Assembly (NCBI GenBank): GCA_964590645.1
Contig: CAZPYJ010000003.1
Span: 1-64,000 of the forward strand
Length of the DNA: 64,000 nucleotides
Reading direction: 5' to 3'
Source of the DNA: JAGNHN01 sp964590645
Lineage (GTDB): Bacteria > Bacteroidota > Bacteroidia > Bacteroidales > JAGNHN01
The notes beneath the pieces were generated by a model. It saw only the letters and a program-made list of their open reading frames with translations. It was not told the origin of the DNA and searched no databases. Shown piece by piece: positions 17,921-27,717 of this stretch. The translations under genes and the position numbers were made by a program. Numbering within the stretch: position 1 is the first letter of the stretch; the number at the start of each line of letters is the position of its first letter.

Positions 17921-19975
17921 TCACTCTTCCAGTATCTTGAATTCTGTGCGGCGGTTCTGTTGGCGGCCTGAAGCGGTAGCATTGTCTGCTATGGGTTTCT
18001 CGAGACCATAACCCACATATTCCAGCCGGTATTCCGGTATGCCTCTGTCGATCAGGTATTGGGCCACCGATTTGGCTCTCTCCATCGATAGCCATTTGTT
18101 GTATGATGCCGAACCAATATTATCGGTATGTCCCCCAATTTCAATATACATTGTGGGATATTCCAGCATCATATTGTATAAACGATCAAGTTCTACCCTC
18201 GATTCAGGCCGGAGGGTGGCTTTGTCGAAGTCGAAGAAAATATTCCGCAAGACCACCCTTTGTCCAGCCGCAGGCCGGAAAAGGAAAATATCATTCTCGA
18301 TTTCCTGGAAACCGCTTGCCAGGGGCACGTTGATGTTCACGGAATAGAACAGGTATCCATCAGCCGTAATCGCAATCCCGTAGTCCTTGCCCGAGGGAAG
18401 AGCGATCAGGTAACGTCCGCTGAGGGCATTAGAAGAAAATTCGGCAATGACTTCCCCCAGCACATTGTCGGTCACCTCAAGGCGGGCTTCTATGGCTTCC
18501 TGGGTAAAGGCATCCAGTATATGCCCTTTGAGCAGGGTAAGTTCACGCACCACCACTTCCGGAGGGGTTTCGATTTCGGTGCGCCGCAGAGAGATGTCAA
18601 TGCCTGCCAGCGGAATATCCTCGGCATCATCCATTACAGGTTTGAAGGTACCCAGGAATACAATCTGATAAATATCATTATCGCCCATACCTCCGGGGCG
18701 GCTGGAGGCAAAGTATCCAAAACGGCCATCGGCAGATACAACCATAAAGATTTCATCATCAGGCGTATTAATCGGGTAGCCCATATTTACGGGCTGCGAC
18801 CAGCTCAGGCCGTCCCAGGTAGTGTAAAACACATCAAACCCTCCCATAGTGGTATGGCGGTTTGAACTGAAATACAAGGTTTTACCATCCGGGTGCATAT
18901 ATACCCCAAACTCATCTCCTTCGGTATTGATCACCGGACCCAGGTTTTCAATATTGCTCCAGCGCCCGCGGGCATCCCGTGTGGCCTTATAGATGTCGCT
19001 GCCCCCATAGCCTCCCTTCCGGTCGCTGGTAAAATAAATGGTTCGCTCATCCGGAGAGAAAGAAGCGGAAGATTCCTGTGATGGAGTATTGATATTACCA
19101 GGGATGGGGACGGGTTCCGACCATTCAAAACCATCCAGCTCGCTGTAAAAGATATCCCCTCCGTTTACTCCTCGATAGATAAACAGCCGGGTTCCATCGT
19201 TCGACAAACCCACGATGCCATCGTGAAATTCGGTATTGATGGGATCTTCCACTTTGCGTGCCATCGACCAACCTGCCTCCCCCCTGACGCTGAAATAAAT
19301 ATCCTCATAGAATTGCAAATCTTCCCTTGAACGCATTCCCCCTTTGGTATCAGGCCGGCTCGAAGTAAAGTACATCGTGGTAGCATCAGCAGTAATCACT
19401 GGAGAATACTCTGGCCAGGGCGTATTTACACCCTGCCCCAGATTATCAATAAAAACATTTTCAGGGTTCTGGATAAAACCCTCAGCGCGCCGGCAGGCTG
19501 CCATCTGCAATTGAACATAGGATGGATCCCGGGCTGTGGCTTCAGAACGCCGGTAATACTCCATTGCGGTATCCAGTATCATATTATGATGATAGGCCTC
19601 ACCCAGCCAGAGCAGAATTTGAGGGGAAACCTGCTTATCCAGATAATAAGCCCGTTTCAGGTGTTGCAACGACCTTTTATGAATATGGGTATTCAGGTAT
19701 GCCACTCCCAACTTATAATTCAGGCTGGCATTGTTTGGATTGAACTCCTGTGCCGGGAGGTAGAGGTCGATGGCCTCGCGATGGGCCGCAGGAAATCCCA
19801 GTTCAAAATAGGTATCCCCTTCCTTTATCCGGTCTGTATATTCTTTAAGCTGTTTTCGGTCTACATCCGGAAATGCCTTACGGTCAAAAGGAACACTCCC
19901 TTCATTTTGTGCCTGAACAGCGATGATTTTCCAGCATAAGGCACTAACAAACAAGAGCAAAGGAAGCCGTCTCAT
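17921..19975 (-). CDS. PorE-like OmpA family protein (TPR, PD40 propeller, CRD, OmpA)
   Basis: 684 aa. A type I signal peptide ending near VQAQ is followed by TPR-like helices (~35-140), a WD40-like/PD40 beta-propeller (~190-445, with repeated TMYFTSSRPD, TIYFTSDRKGG, TLYFSSNRH blades), a carboxypeptidase-regulatory-like beta-sandwich (~480-560) and a C-terminal OmpA peptidoglycan-binding domain (FDFDKATLRPES, GHTDNIGSASYNKWLSMERAKSV). This order matches PorE, a type IX secretion component in the outer membrane/periplasm. PorE of Porphyromonas gingivalis is a lipoprotein, whereas no lipobox is seen here. Start overlaps the TPR gene stop as ATGA. Confidence 0.75.
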   Translation of the reverse strand: MRRLPLLLFVSALCWKIIAVQAQNEGSVPFDRKAFPDVDRKQLKEYTDRIKEGDTYFELGFPAAHREAIDLYLPAQEFNPNNASLNYKLGVAYLNTHIHKRSLQHLKRAYYLDKQVSPQILLWLGEAYHHNMILDTAMEYYRRSEATARDPSYVQLQMAACRRAEGFIQNPENVFIDNLGQGVNTPWPEYSPVITADATTMYFTSSRPDTKGGMRSREDLQFYEDIYFSVRGEAGWSMARKVEDPINTEFHDGIVGLSNDGTRLFIYRGVNGGDIFYSELDGFEWSEPVPIPGNINTPSQESSASFSPDERTIYFTSDRKGGYGGSDIYKATRDARGRWSNIENLGPVINTEGDEFGVYMHPDGKTLYFSSNRHTTMGGFDVFYTTWDGLSWSQPVNMGYPINTPDDEIFMVVSADGRFGYFASSRPGGMGDNDIYQIVFLGTFKPVMDDAEDIPLAGIDISLRRTEIETPPEVVVRELTLLKGHILDAFTQEAIEARLEVTDNVLGEVIAEFSSNALSGRYLIALPSGKDYGIAITADGYLFYSVNINVPLASGFQEIENDIFLFRPAAGQRVVLRNIFFDFDKATLRPESRVELDRLYNMMLEYPTMYIEIGGHTDNIGSASYNKWLSMERAKSVAQYLIDRGIPEYRLEYVGYGLEKPIADNATASGRQQNRRTEFKILEE

Positions 19976-21081
19976 CGTATACCTCCTTTCCTGTCCCGTC
20001 CGCAGTATAGCTTCAGATATTGCTCTGCCTGGGCCGAACCCAATGCGGCCGCTTCGGCCCAGTCTTCACAAGCACCAAGCTCATTGCGCATTTGCTGCCT
20101 GACGATTCCCCTGTTCAGCAGGGCATTGGCATAATCACTTTGGATGAGCAAGGCCAGGTCATAATCTCTGATCGCATCTTCAAACTGCCGCAGATGGTAA
20201 TAAGCATTCCCCCGGTTATTCCAGGCAAGGGCATAATCTGTTTTTATTTTGATTGCAGCAGAGTAGTCTGCGATGGCCTCACGGTAATCCTCCAATTTTG
20301 CTTTGATTGTTCCTCTTGAATTCAGGAAGATATGGTTCTCCGGGGCCAATTCTACGGCTTTGTTATACGCAAGCAGGGCACTGTCGTATTGCTGAAGGTC
20401 TTTAAACGCAGATCCCAGGTTGGCATAAAAGAGGGCCAGGTTTGTATCCAGTGCAATGGCTTTTTTGATGGCCAGGATGCCACTTTTCGGTCGTCCCATC
20501 AGTCTTTGCAAGCTTCCCAGATCGTGCCAGGCAAGGGCATTGAGACTATCAAATTGAATTACCTTCCGGAATGCCACCAGGGCACCTTCAAAATCATCCA
20601 GGGCAAAGCGCTGCAGGCCCACGTCATACCAGGTTTCCCCGTAGGTGGAGTCCATTGAGATGGCGGTCTCCATATCCCTGACTGCCTCCTCCTGCCGGCC
20701 TAATGCGCGGTAAGCGCGTGCACGGTGCACGAAAATGCGGTGGTCGGTACTGTCTTTCAGTAGCAGGTTGAATTCTTCGATGGCAAGCTCGTGATAGCCT
20801 GCTCCGAAGGTGGCAACCGCAAACTGGAAGCGGGCCTCATAGAATCCGAAATCAAGCTGAAGGGCATCCATAAAACGGCGTCGGGCGGGATGCCACTCAC
20901 GGCGCCGCAGATGCTCCAGCCCCTGATTGTAATACAATAGCTTCTGCTGCTCCTGCATCATTGCCAGAGCCCTGATGCTATCTTCCTCCGCGGATTCCTG
21001 TGGAGGTAGCGGGGAATTCACCTGTGCCCGGACAAGCCCGGCAAACAGCAGGAATACCCAGAAAAGATAACGAACAGCCAT
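19972..21081 (-). CDS. Secreted tetratricopeptide repeat protein
   Basis: 369 aa with an N-terminal signal peptide (cleavage near LVRAQ) and about eight TPR units from residue ~55 to ~355, for example AWHDLGSLQRLMG, FYANLGSAFKDLQQYDSAL and AWNNRGNAYYHLRQFEDAI. TPR arrays mediate protein-protein contacts; with the PorE-like gene translated from an overlapping ATGA, a shared envelope complex is likely. No enzymatic motif. The gap to the MltF gene is only 46 bases and no strong promoter is visible. Confidence 0.85.
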   Translation of the reverse strand: MAVRYLFWVFLLFAGLVRAQVNSPLPPQESAEEDSIRALAMMQEQQKLLYYNQGLEHLRRREWHPARRRFMDALQLDFGFYEARFQFAVATFGAGYHELAIEEFNLLLKDSTDHRIFVHRARAYRALGRQEEAVRDMETAISMDSTYGETWYDVGLQRFALDDFEGALVAFRKVIQFDSLNALAWHDLGSLQRLMGRPKSGILAIKKAIALDTNLALFYANLGSAFKDLQQYDSALLAYNKAVELAPENHIFLNSRGTIKAKLEDYREAIADYSAAIKIKTDYALAWNNRGNAYYHLRQFEDAIRDYDLALLIQSDYANALLNRGIVRQQMRNELGACEDWAEAAALGSAQAEQYLKLYCGRDRKGGIR

Positions 21082-21127
21082 TTTTACTTTCCCATCGCAA
21101 ATTTGCTAAACTTTTTGATAATACCCC

Positions 21128-22579
21128 CTATTCCGGAATCACGTCCAAATACAGTCGGAAGCGTTGAAGTATCTCTGCTACAAAAGCCACCGGTTCTTCA
21201 CCCCGGCAATAACCATAATAGACCACCGGGTCATTGTAATACTCAGGAAATGATTTTTGCAAAAGGAAGGTATCCACATTCCGGAACCACACATTGGTGT
21301 CCCTTCCGTTTTTTTCAGCCAAACGGCGGGCATCCAGGACGTGGCCAATGCCGACATTATAGGCGGCCAGCACAAACTTTTTCCTTTCTTCCGGGTCAGG
21401 GATCTGCTCCTCCAGTTGGCGATCCAGAATTTTCAGGTAGCGTACCCCTGCCTCAATCTGTTCTTCAGGAGAGGACGCGGTATCCACTCCTAATTCGGCA
21501 GCCGTTTCCGGCATTAGCTGCATCAGGCCGAAAGCCCCGGTCCAGGATCTGACCTCCGGATGGAAACGCGATTCCTGAAAGATCAGGGAAGCGATCAGAC
21601 GCCAGTCCCAGCCGATGATTTTGCTGGTCTCTTTAATTACCTCATCATATACTGAGATCACCCCGGACTCATCGGAGAGGAATTCGGCTTCAGCCAGGTC
21701 CAGCATCTTTTTGCTCCGGAAGTACTTGTCATAAAGCTGGCGAAAAGCAGTAGTAGTGGTGAATTCCTTCATCCAGGCGTTCATCAGGCCTTGCAGGCTG
21801 TCGGCACCGGGGTGAACTGCCCAGGCTAGATTCTGCTTGAAGCTGATGGCCGTTCTTACATCCAGGTTGGGATACCAGGTGCGATTCATCAAAGCCACGT
21901 TCTCATCGGCTACGGTATAATCGATCTCTCCCCGGGCAAGCATACGGATCAGGCGCTCCACACTGTAGTCCGGGTGCTCCACCACCCGGATGGAATCCCC
22001 GATCTCCTCCTGCAAATGCCTGAGCCTGTTCAGGTATGAACTTCCTTTCTGAATGATGATGGTTTTTCCTCCCAGATCCAATGGGTTCCGGATGAAAGGA
22101 GTTTGAATATCATCCCTTCCGGCGGGAACAAGGCCTTGCTTCCGCTGAACCAGCACTTGCCGTGTCTGATTATGGGGATGAATAAATCTCATCCATTGGC
22201 TTCTTTCCCTGGTCACGGTCAGGTCCATCGCTACCACATCCACTTCCTGCTCCAGCAAAAGGGAAAAAGTTTCACCCAGATCCGTCGCTGTGACCAACTC
22301 CAGTTCCAGGCCGTGTTCACTGGTAAACCGGTGAAGCAATTCATAATGGAATCCCATAGGTTCTCCCCTGTAAATGAAGTAGGTAGTAGGGCTGTACTGG
22401 GTAATGGCCCTCAGTTTTCCTTCCTCAGTTACTTTTCTCAGGACAGATCCGGGAAGAATATGCTCGGCGGAATAGCGGTATTGATTGGCAGGGCAGGCTG
22501 AAAGAATTATGGCCAACAGGATGAGCAGAGAATGCTTCCATAACAAAGCAAAAAGGACGGATTGAGGCTTCTGCTTCAT
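21128..22579 (-). CDS. MltF-like membrane-bound lytic transglycosylase
   Basis: 483 aa. A lipobox (LSAC) follows an N-terminal hydrophobic stretch. Residues ~40-280 form a periplasmic solute-binding (SBP_bac_3) domain with LRAITQYSPTTYFIYRG and VDVVAMDLTVTRER. Residues ~310-450 form an SLT domain with catalytic Glu in IFQESRFHP and the GAFGLMQLMPETA and AAYNVGIGH motifs. This is the MltF arrangement: peptidoglycan cleavage with anhydro-muropeptide release, regulated by the binding domain. Start set at MKQKPQS, seven codons inside the longest frame, because the signal peptide then has normal length. Confidence 0.88.
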   Translation of the reverse strand: MKQKPQSVLFALLWKHSLLILLAIILSACPANQYRYSAEHILPGSVLRKVTEEGKLRAITQYSPTTYFIYRGEPMGFHYELLHRFTSEHGLELELVTATDLGETFSLLLEQEVDVVAMDLTVTRERSQWMRFIHPHNQTRQVLVQRKQGLVPAGRDDIQTPFIRNPLDLGGKTIIIQKGSSYLNRLRHLQEEIGDSIRVVEHPDYSVERLIRMLARGEIDYTVADENVALMNRTWYPNLDVRTAISFKQNLAWAVHPGADSLQGLMNAWMKEFTTTTAFRQLYDKYFRSKKMLDLAEAEFLSDESGVISVYDEVIKETSKIIGWDWRLIASLIFQESRFHPEVRSWTGAFGLMQLMPETAAELGVDTASSPEEQIEAGVRYLKILDRQLEEQIPDPEERKKFVLAAYNVGIGHVLDARRLAEKNGRDTNVWFRNVDTFLLQKSFPEYYNDPVVYYGYCRGEEPVAFVAEILQRFRLYLDVIPE

Positions 22580-22683
22580 AAAAGGGGAATCAAGATACAA
22601 AGGGGTCCGGGGAAGAAAGCCCTGAATGTTAAAAAAATGCCGGGATTGGTGAAAACTCAGCAGGAAAGCCTATCATCGAGGGC

Positions 22684-24462
22684 TTAATCACCTATATCTT
22701 TTAACACAGAGGCATCCATAATTCTCCCGACCGGATAAAGATCTTTATGCTCATCCCAATAGGGGGTCTGCGAATAAAACCAGTTCAACTGAAGCCATTG
22801 GCTGCCGGCAAAATTTGGGTCTGCCGCTTTCTTTGATTCAAATTCAGTTTTCAGTTCCGGATTCTCCCGGATCATATCCCTGGCGATCTTTTCCATAATC
22901 CAGGTTTCGCCGTATTCTTTTTGTTCAAATATGGCATTGAAAAATCCCCATTGCAGCAGAGATCCGTTGGCCATCGGTTCCAGCGCGTACGCAATCAATC
23001 GGGAAGAAGCCTGATTCATCGGAACCAAAACAGAGCCGGCCGCAAAACGAAGCTCCTGCCTGACAAGCCGGGCTTTGGTGTTCACGCGAAACCGACCCTC
23101 ATAGGGTGTACGCTCCCAGTGATAATCATAAAAGCGATAGGTTTCCACGGGAAGTATAACCTCCTGGGGGATCGCCATCATTATCATTCCGTGGTATTCC
23201 AGCACCTTGATCACCTCTTTCCACTCTGCCGGAACAATATAGGCTTCAGGAAGCATTACTTCTTCCCGAGAAAGGTATTTGTCGAAGGTTTTCATCAGGA
23301 AAGTGGCGGTATCTCCATTATACTGATACCAATCCCCTCCTGTCAGGTCACTTTTTTGCTTCTCCCACATAATTCCTTTAAAGGGCTTCCAGGTGCTGTC
23401 GGAAAAGTCAGATTCCCAGCGGATAGTGTAAGCCTCCTCCCGAAAGAGCGAAGATGCGGCGTGGGCATCGGCCGCAGCAATCCTATTTTTAAACCCTATG
23501 GGGTCCTGGTTCAGGAAGGCCAGACAATGGTGTATCATTTGATAGGTGCTCTCCACCCTTTCTTCATAAGGCTTAAGCATATGGGTCTCCAACAACAAAC
23601 CCGGCCGGTTGCGCAGGGCGGTATATCCGGTGGAAAAGGCGGGTTGGGCAGGGTAGTGACGGATGCCACTTTCGGGGTCAAACCAATTTCGAAAGGAAAC
23701 ATAAGGATGAATGGGGAAGCCGCTTTCCTCCATACTCTTTTCCAGGTAGGGAATGATTTCCTCAGCCTGCCAGCGCGTGAGCTCGGCATCCATTGTCCCG
23801 TTAATCTCCATCAGATATGTCATCACGTACTGATAATCCGACCCATCTGAGCTGTGGCAATCTATAAAAAAGTCAGGATTCCAGGCATTGAAAAGGGTAT
23901 GCCAGGCTTTCATTTCCACGGCATCCACTTTCAGGTAGTCACGGTTCAGGTTCAGGTTCACTGCATTGGAACGCCAGCCCATTTCTTTGGGCCCGTTCTG
24001 ATTGATGCGGTTGTAGGGTCCGAAGCGCTCGTGTCCGTCAGCATTGAAAATCGGGATAAAGAGCAGGGTGATATGATCCAGCAATGGAGCGAGTTTTTGA
24101 TGAATGGCGATATCGCGCAGCAGCATCAATCCCGCGTCTTTCCCTTCCGATTCTCCGGGATGAATACACGCCTGAATCAGCACAACCACTTTATTATTCC
24201 TGGTGTGGGGTTCAAAGTGCCCATCCTTATCGGCGATCAGCAGGGGCAGGCTTCGGCCCTGGTGACTTTCTCCGAAATAGGTAAGATAAACCCAGTCACT
24301 GCTATCGGCAAGCTGCTGGCAGTAGTTCAGTGTGGCCTCGTAGCGTGGGGTTTCCGTTCCATCCGATCGCTCAAACCAGGTTTCCCAGGGGTCAGGCGAT
24401 TGGCCGGAAAGGAAAAGGAAGGAACAAGCCAGAAAGAATAGCAGAACCGTTTTGATTTTCAT
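22684..24462 (-). CDS. Secreted M14 family zinc carboxypeptidase
   Basis: 592 aa. Signal peptide MKIKTVLLFFLACSFLFLSG; the start at this Met leaves 29 bases to the upstream gene, whereas the longest frame would overlap it. Residues ~60-330 are the M14 catalytic domain, with zinc ligands in CIHPGESEGKDAG (His, Glu) and a later His in FIDCHSSDG, and catalytic Glu in GLLLETHML. The remaining ~260 residues are a beta-rich C-terminal region with no type IX sorting tail that I can see. Likely a periplasmic or exported peptidase, read in one transcript with the adhesin gene. Confidence 0.88.
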   Translation of the reverse strand: MKIKTVLLFFLACSFLFLSGQSPDPWETWFERSDGTETPRYEATLNYCQQLADSSDWVYLTYFGESHQGRSLPLLIADKDGHFEPHTRNNKVVVLIQACIHPGESEGKDAGLMLLRDIAIHQKLAPLLDHITLLFIPIFNADGHERFGPYNRINQNGPKEMGWRSNAVNLNLNRDYLKVDAVEMKAWHTLFNAWNPDFFIDCHSSDGSDYQYVMTYLMEINGTMDAELTRWQAEEIIPYLEKSMEESGFPIHPYVSFRNWFDPESGIRHYPAQPAFSTGYTALRNRPGLLLETHMLKPYEERVESTYQMIHHCLAFLNQDPIGFKNRIAAADAHAASSLFREEAYTIRWESDFSDSTWKPFKGIMWEKQKSDLTGGDWYQYNGDTATFLMKTFDKYLSREEVMLPEAYIVPAEWKEVIKVLEYHGMIMMAIPQEVILPVETYRFYDYHWERTPYEGRFRVNTKARLVRQELRFAAGSVLVPMNQASSRLIAYALEPMANGSLLQWGFFNAIFEQKEYGETWIMEKIARDMIRENPELKTEFESKKAADPNFAGSQWLQLNWFYSQTPYWDEHKDLYPVGRIMDASVLKDIGD

Positions 24463-24491
24463 ATCAATGGCTGAACGTAAGTGATGAGTGG

Positions 24492-27008
24492 TCACCGGAT
24501 AAGCACGATATGCCCGCGGTAGCTGCCCTCTTTCTCCAACATCACATTGCCGGCTGCCTCGAAAGTCAGTACATAATGGTAGACCCCCTGCGGAGCCAGC
24601 TTGTTATTGAATGTGCCATCCCATCCCTGGTTGATGTTTTCGGAGTAAAAGACGAGTTCACCCCAACGGTTGTATATGGAGAGTGCATAGCGAGTCACAT
24701 CTTCATTGGCACTGGTGAGAATGCGGAACTCATCATTCCTGCCATCCCCATTGGGGGTAAAAGCATTGGGTATCCAGAAGTCGGTGCAGGTTTCCACTAC
24801 AATGGTATCCGAGTCGAAGCAATCGCCCCGGCCGGCCCAAACATAATAGGTTCCGGGCAGACTGACCTCAAAGTAGCGGGTCTGGCTGCCATCCTGCCAT
24901 TCATATTGCATTGTCGTGTCTATGGCTCCTGCATCCAGACGGATGGAAGAAACATTGCAAAGGTAGAGGGTATCCGGCCCCAGGTTGATGGTAGGAGCCT
25001 GATTAACATACAACTCCACGGAATCTCTCCCAATACATCCTTTGTCGTCTTCGACGATCACCCAATACAAACCGGTTTTGAACACAGAGATGGAGGGCTG
25101 AATACTTCCGTCCTGCCAGGTATAGCGAGCAAAACCCGGCCCGGGTGTAAATGTGATGATTTCGTTGGAGCAGATAATGGTATCCTCTCCCAGGTTGATA
25201 TCAGGCAGGGGCTGGAGTTGTAAGGTCACCGTATCGTATTGTACACAGGAGCTGATGGTATCAGTGACGGCAATCCAGTATGCACCGGCATTGCTGGTGG
25301 TAAAGCTGGGGCTGGTGGAGTTGTCGAACCAGCGATAGGAGTATTGACCGCTGTCGGCGGTGAAAGTGATGCTATGCCCGTCGCAGATGATGGTATCGTT
25401 GCCCAGGTCCACATCCGGACTGGTATCAAAAAAGATGTATAGGGAATCCTTCAGGGTGCAATTCCCCAGGGTTGCTTCTACCCAGTACATCCCCGAGTCG
25501 CGTACAGTAATACTGGTAGTGGTTTCTCCGGTGCTCCAGATTACATTGGTTTTTTCTGCCCCGGCATCCAGCACGATAGAGTCGCCCGGGCAGATCAGTT
25601 TATCATCTCCCAGGTTAAGGTTGGAGTAGTTGGAATAGTATCCGTAGCGTACTCCGTTCCCATCGCTGCCATTGATAATACCGATATGAAAATAACTGGA
25701 AGAGTTGGTGATCAGCGAGGCGGAGCTTAACGGGACAAAGGTGCTCCAATTCACCGAGGCGGCCACAAACGCACCCCCGCTGCCCGGCACGGGGAAAAAC
25801 ATATTGGGGTTAACCAGGGTGGGGTTGCCATTGAGTGTGAAGTCGGTTTCACTGCCGGCATTCACGATGAGGATAGCCCCGAAATACTCATTGGTGGTTC
25901 GGGTGAAACTGACCGCCACCGATCCGGTGCAGTCGATGGGAGGCAGCAGGGCTGCACCCATTTCACAACCGGTGCCCGAGACGTGCAAGACATAAATGTT
26001 TTCGGTTGCCAGAATATAGACCGTACTGTCTGTGAGTTCAATCATATAAATCTCACCCTGATCGATATTGCTTACCGGGCTTGCGCCACCATTGATGAAG
26101 ATGTCTGTATTGTTTGTGGTTCCGGTAATATAGATCCGGTCGTTAATGGTTTCGTTCAAAAAGCCTCTCACCGCAATGTATTCCGTCCCCAGCACACTCA
26201 CCGGCACAATCTGGTCGCCCATCAGATCCTGACAAGTTTGTCCGGAAGCCTGCACCTGGTCATCCTTGATGGTGATGGCGATGGGTTTATTGGAAGTTAC
26301 GATGGATCCCCCCAGGTGGGCCGCTGCACTTTGCCCTGCGGCTGTCGCAGAATAGGTTTGTCCGCGCTGCAGGGTGATGTTGAAGGGAATATTGGCCGGA
26401 TGACCTATGATGGCTGCTGCGGGAGTAATGGTCACCTGGGTATAGGGTTCGGTGGCGACAATATCGAAGGAGCTTTTGGCGGCCGGACTGGCAGCCAGGC
26501 TGTTGCCAAAACTGTTCTGCATCGGGATCACAAAACTGTTTCCCAGGGCATTGCTGCCTTTAAGGGTAAAGATCTCGGGGTTGCAATTGCAAATAGTGGA
26601 GGCCACTTCATAGTATGCCGTTACGGGCTTGGTGGCCTTGATCGACAATCCGAAGTTCAGAATAGTATTCGCGGGTTTATTCTCAATATCATCGATAAAA
26701 CTGGTAAGGTCGATATTTACGGTATTGAATGCCGGCACCCAGGCTGTGATGGGTGTGAAGCCGGGATTGGCCGGCTGGGAGATGATCACATCCGAGGATT
26801 CGGAAAAGGCGGACAGGCGAAGGAAGATGGGGCGGTCGTTGGAAGCCAGGTTCTCGCTGACCTCCGGTGCAGCAAACCAGAAAAGGGTGTCGGTTTGTCC
26901 CCGTATGCCTTGATAAGTGAGTGAAAACACAAAAAGGAACAGCCAAATGCCGGTTTGCTTAAAGCAGGCCAAAGCCATTCTTCTTGATCTGATAGTGTTT
27001 GTGGTCAT
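24492..27008 (-). CDS. T9SS type B sorted adhesin with IgGFc-binding-like N-terminus
   Basis: 838 aa from the Met chosen (Met codons at 27044 and 26978 are alternatives; all precede a signal peptide ending near GIRGQ). Residues ~30-450 look like the IgGFc-binding/DUF-type beta-rich domain common in Bacteroidota (GNSFVIPMQNSFGN, YTQVTITPAA, VNWSTFVPL). Four Ig/PKD-like repeats follow, each opening with NLGxDTxxC. The last ~90 residues are a CHU_C gliding-motility-associated domain with the hallmark IPNAFTPNGDGRNDEF, YNRWGELVF and GVYHYVLTF, which directs export through the type IX secretion system. Probably a cell-surface adhesin. Confidence 0.88.
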   Translation of the reverse strand: MTTNTIRSRRMALACFKQTGIWLFLFVFSLTYQGIRGQTDTLFWFAAPEVSENLASNDRPIFLRLSAFSESSDVIISQPANPGFTPITAWVPAFNTVNIDLTSFIDDIENKPANTILNFGLSIKATKPVTAYYEVASTICNCNPEIFTLKGSNALGNSFVIPMQNSFGNSLAASPAAKSSFDIVATEPYTQVTITPAAAIIGHPANIPFNITLQRGQTYSATAAGQSAAAHLGGSIVTSNKPIAITIKDDQVQASGQTCQDLMGDQIVPVSVLGTEYIAVRGFLNETINDRIYITGTTNNTDIFINGGASPVSNIDQGEIYMIELTDSTVYILATENIYVLHVSGTGCEMGAALLPPIDCTGSVAVSFTRTTNEYFGAILIVNAGSETDFTLNGNPTLVNPNMFFPVPGSGGAFVAASVNWSTFVPLSSASLITNSSSYFHIGIINGSDGNGVRYGYYSNYSNLNLGDDKLICPGDSIVLDAGAEKTNVIWSTGETTTSITVRDSGMYWVEATLGNCTLKDSLYIFFDTSPDVDLGNDTIICDGHSITFTADSGQYSYRWFDNSTSPSFTTSNAGAYWIAVTDTISSCVQYDTVTLQLQPLPDINLGEDTIICSNEIITFTPGPGFARYTWQDGSIQPSISVFKTGLYWVIVEDDKGCIGRDSVELYVNQAPTINLGPDTLYLCNVSSIRLDAGAIDTTMQYEWQDGSQTRYFEVSLPGTYYVWAGRGDCFDSDTIVVETCTDFWIPNAFTPNGDGRNDEFRILTSANEDVTRYALSIYNRWGELVFYSENINQGWDGTFNNKLAPQGVYHYVLTFEAAGNVMLEKEGSYRGHIVLIR
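24790..25625 (-). repeat. Four Ig/PKD-like coding repeats in the T9SS adhesin
   Basis: Four ~210-bp units encoding ~70-residue beta-sandwich repeats. Each starts with a variant of NLGDDKLICPGDSIVLDAG and contains a WSTG/WQDGS turn and a GxYWV strand. At DNA level the openings recur near 25600, 25400, 25185 and 24970. They are diverged enough that recent duplication is unlikely. Confidence 0.75.
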
Positions 27009-27127
27009 TGATCCCATATTCTTAGCAATCAGCAATATTAGCATTTATCGGCCAAACTGCAAAGCAGGAGGCCTCTGAGTATAACAGACCCATTCCTCAG
27101 GCCAGAGGTTGCCGTATCGGTGTGTCC

Positions 27128-27436
27128 TTATGCTTCTTTATTTGAGTCGGAAGGATCTTCCTTACCACTGGGAGCCCGTATTCCCAGGGACTTTGCAATG
27201 GAATGGGCAGCAAGTGGTGCCGTCAGGAAAATGAAAAGCACAATGAGCAAGGCTTTTAGAATGATAAGCCAGGTGCTGAAATGAAGACTTATCCCGATCA
27301 AAATCAGAAGAATTCCAAAGGACGTGGCCTTGGTGGTGGCGTGCAAACGGCTGAAGATATCCCCGAATCGAAGTATCCCGAGGGCGGCGATAAGTATGAA
27401 GCAGGCGCCAAGAAAGATGATGATATCAGGGATCAT
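27128..27436 (-). CDS. mnhG: Na+/H+ antiporter Mrp subunit G
   Basis: 102 aa, three membrane helices, with the family core ALGILRFGDIFSRLHATTKATSFG. A cytoplasmic polar tail carries APSGKEDPSDSN. The Met of MIPDIIIFLGA is chosen because it makes an ATGA overlap with the MnhF stop; a longer frame would read through mnhF. Last gene of the A-B-C-D-E-F-G operon. The 119 bases downstream hold an imperfect GGCCT/AGGCC hairpin without a T-tract. Confidence 0.9.
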   Translation of the reverse strand: MIPDIIIFLGACFILIAALGILRFGDIFSRLHATTKATSFGILLILIGISLHFSTWLIILKALLIVLFIFLTAPLAAHSIAKSLGIRAPSGKEDPSDSNKEA

Positions 27437-27717
27437 TTTTGAAGGTTCTTTTGTCTGAGGTAGGTAGAGATGGCTACCGTACCGATGAAAGAGATCAGGG
27501 CAATAACCAGGGGTATATCCATATAAAACGGATCCCCAGTCATAACACTGTAAACCAGGATAAAGCCCATTACCACCGAAGCGATCAGGTCGAGGGCCAC
27601 CACCCGGTCGTTCACCTCCGGCCCCTTCACCAGGCGAATGAAAGTGAGCAAGAGGGCAATCAGCAAAAGCCCCATCGACAAGTAAAGCCAAAGGCTGATG
27701 TGGTCGTGTTCGCCCAT
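27433..27717 (-). CDS. mnhF: Na+/H+ antiporter Mrp subunit F
   Basis: 94 aa with three helices and the conserved RLVKGPEVNDRVVALDLIASV core, including the family's buried acidic residues. Its first codon shares a base with the mnhE stop (TAATG) and its stop overlaps mnhG. The start at MGEHDH was taken over the longer frame, which lies antiparallel to mnhE coding sense. Confidence 0.9.
   Translation of the reverse strand: MGEHDHISLWLYLSMGLLLIALLLTFIRLVKGPEVNDRVVALDLIASVVMGFILVYSVMTGDPFYMDIPLVIALISFIGTVAISTYLRQKNLQK

Noticed and set aside
25983..26924. 313-codon plus-strand open frame inside the T9SS adhesin
   Set aside because: Antisense shadow of the IgGFc-like domain; no start context or motif.
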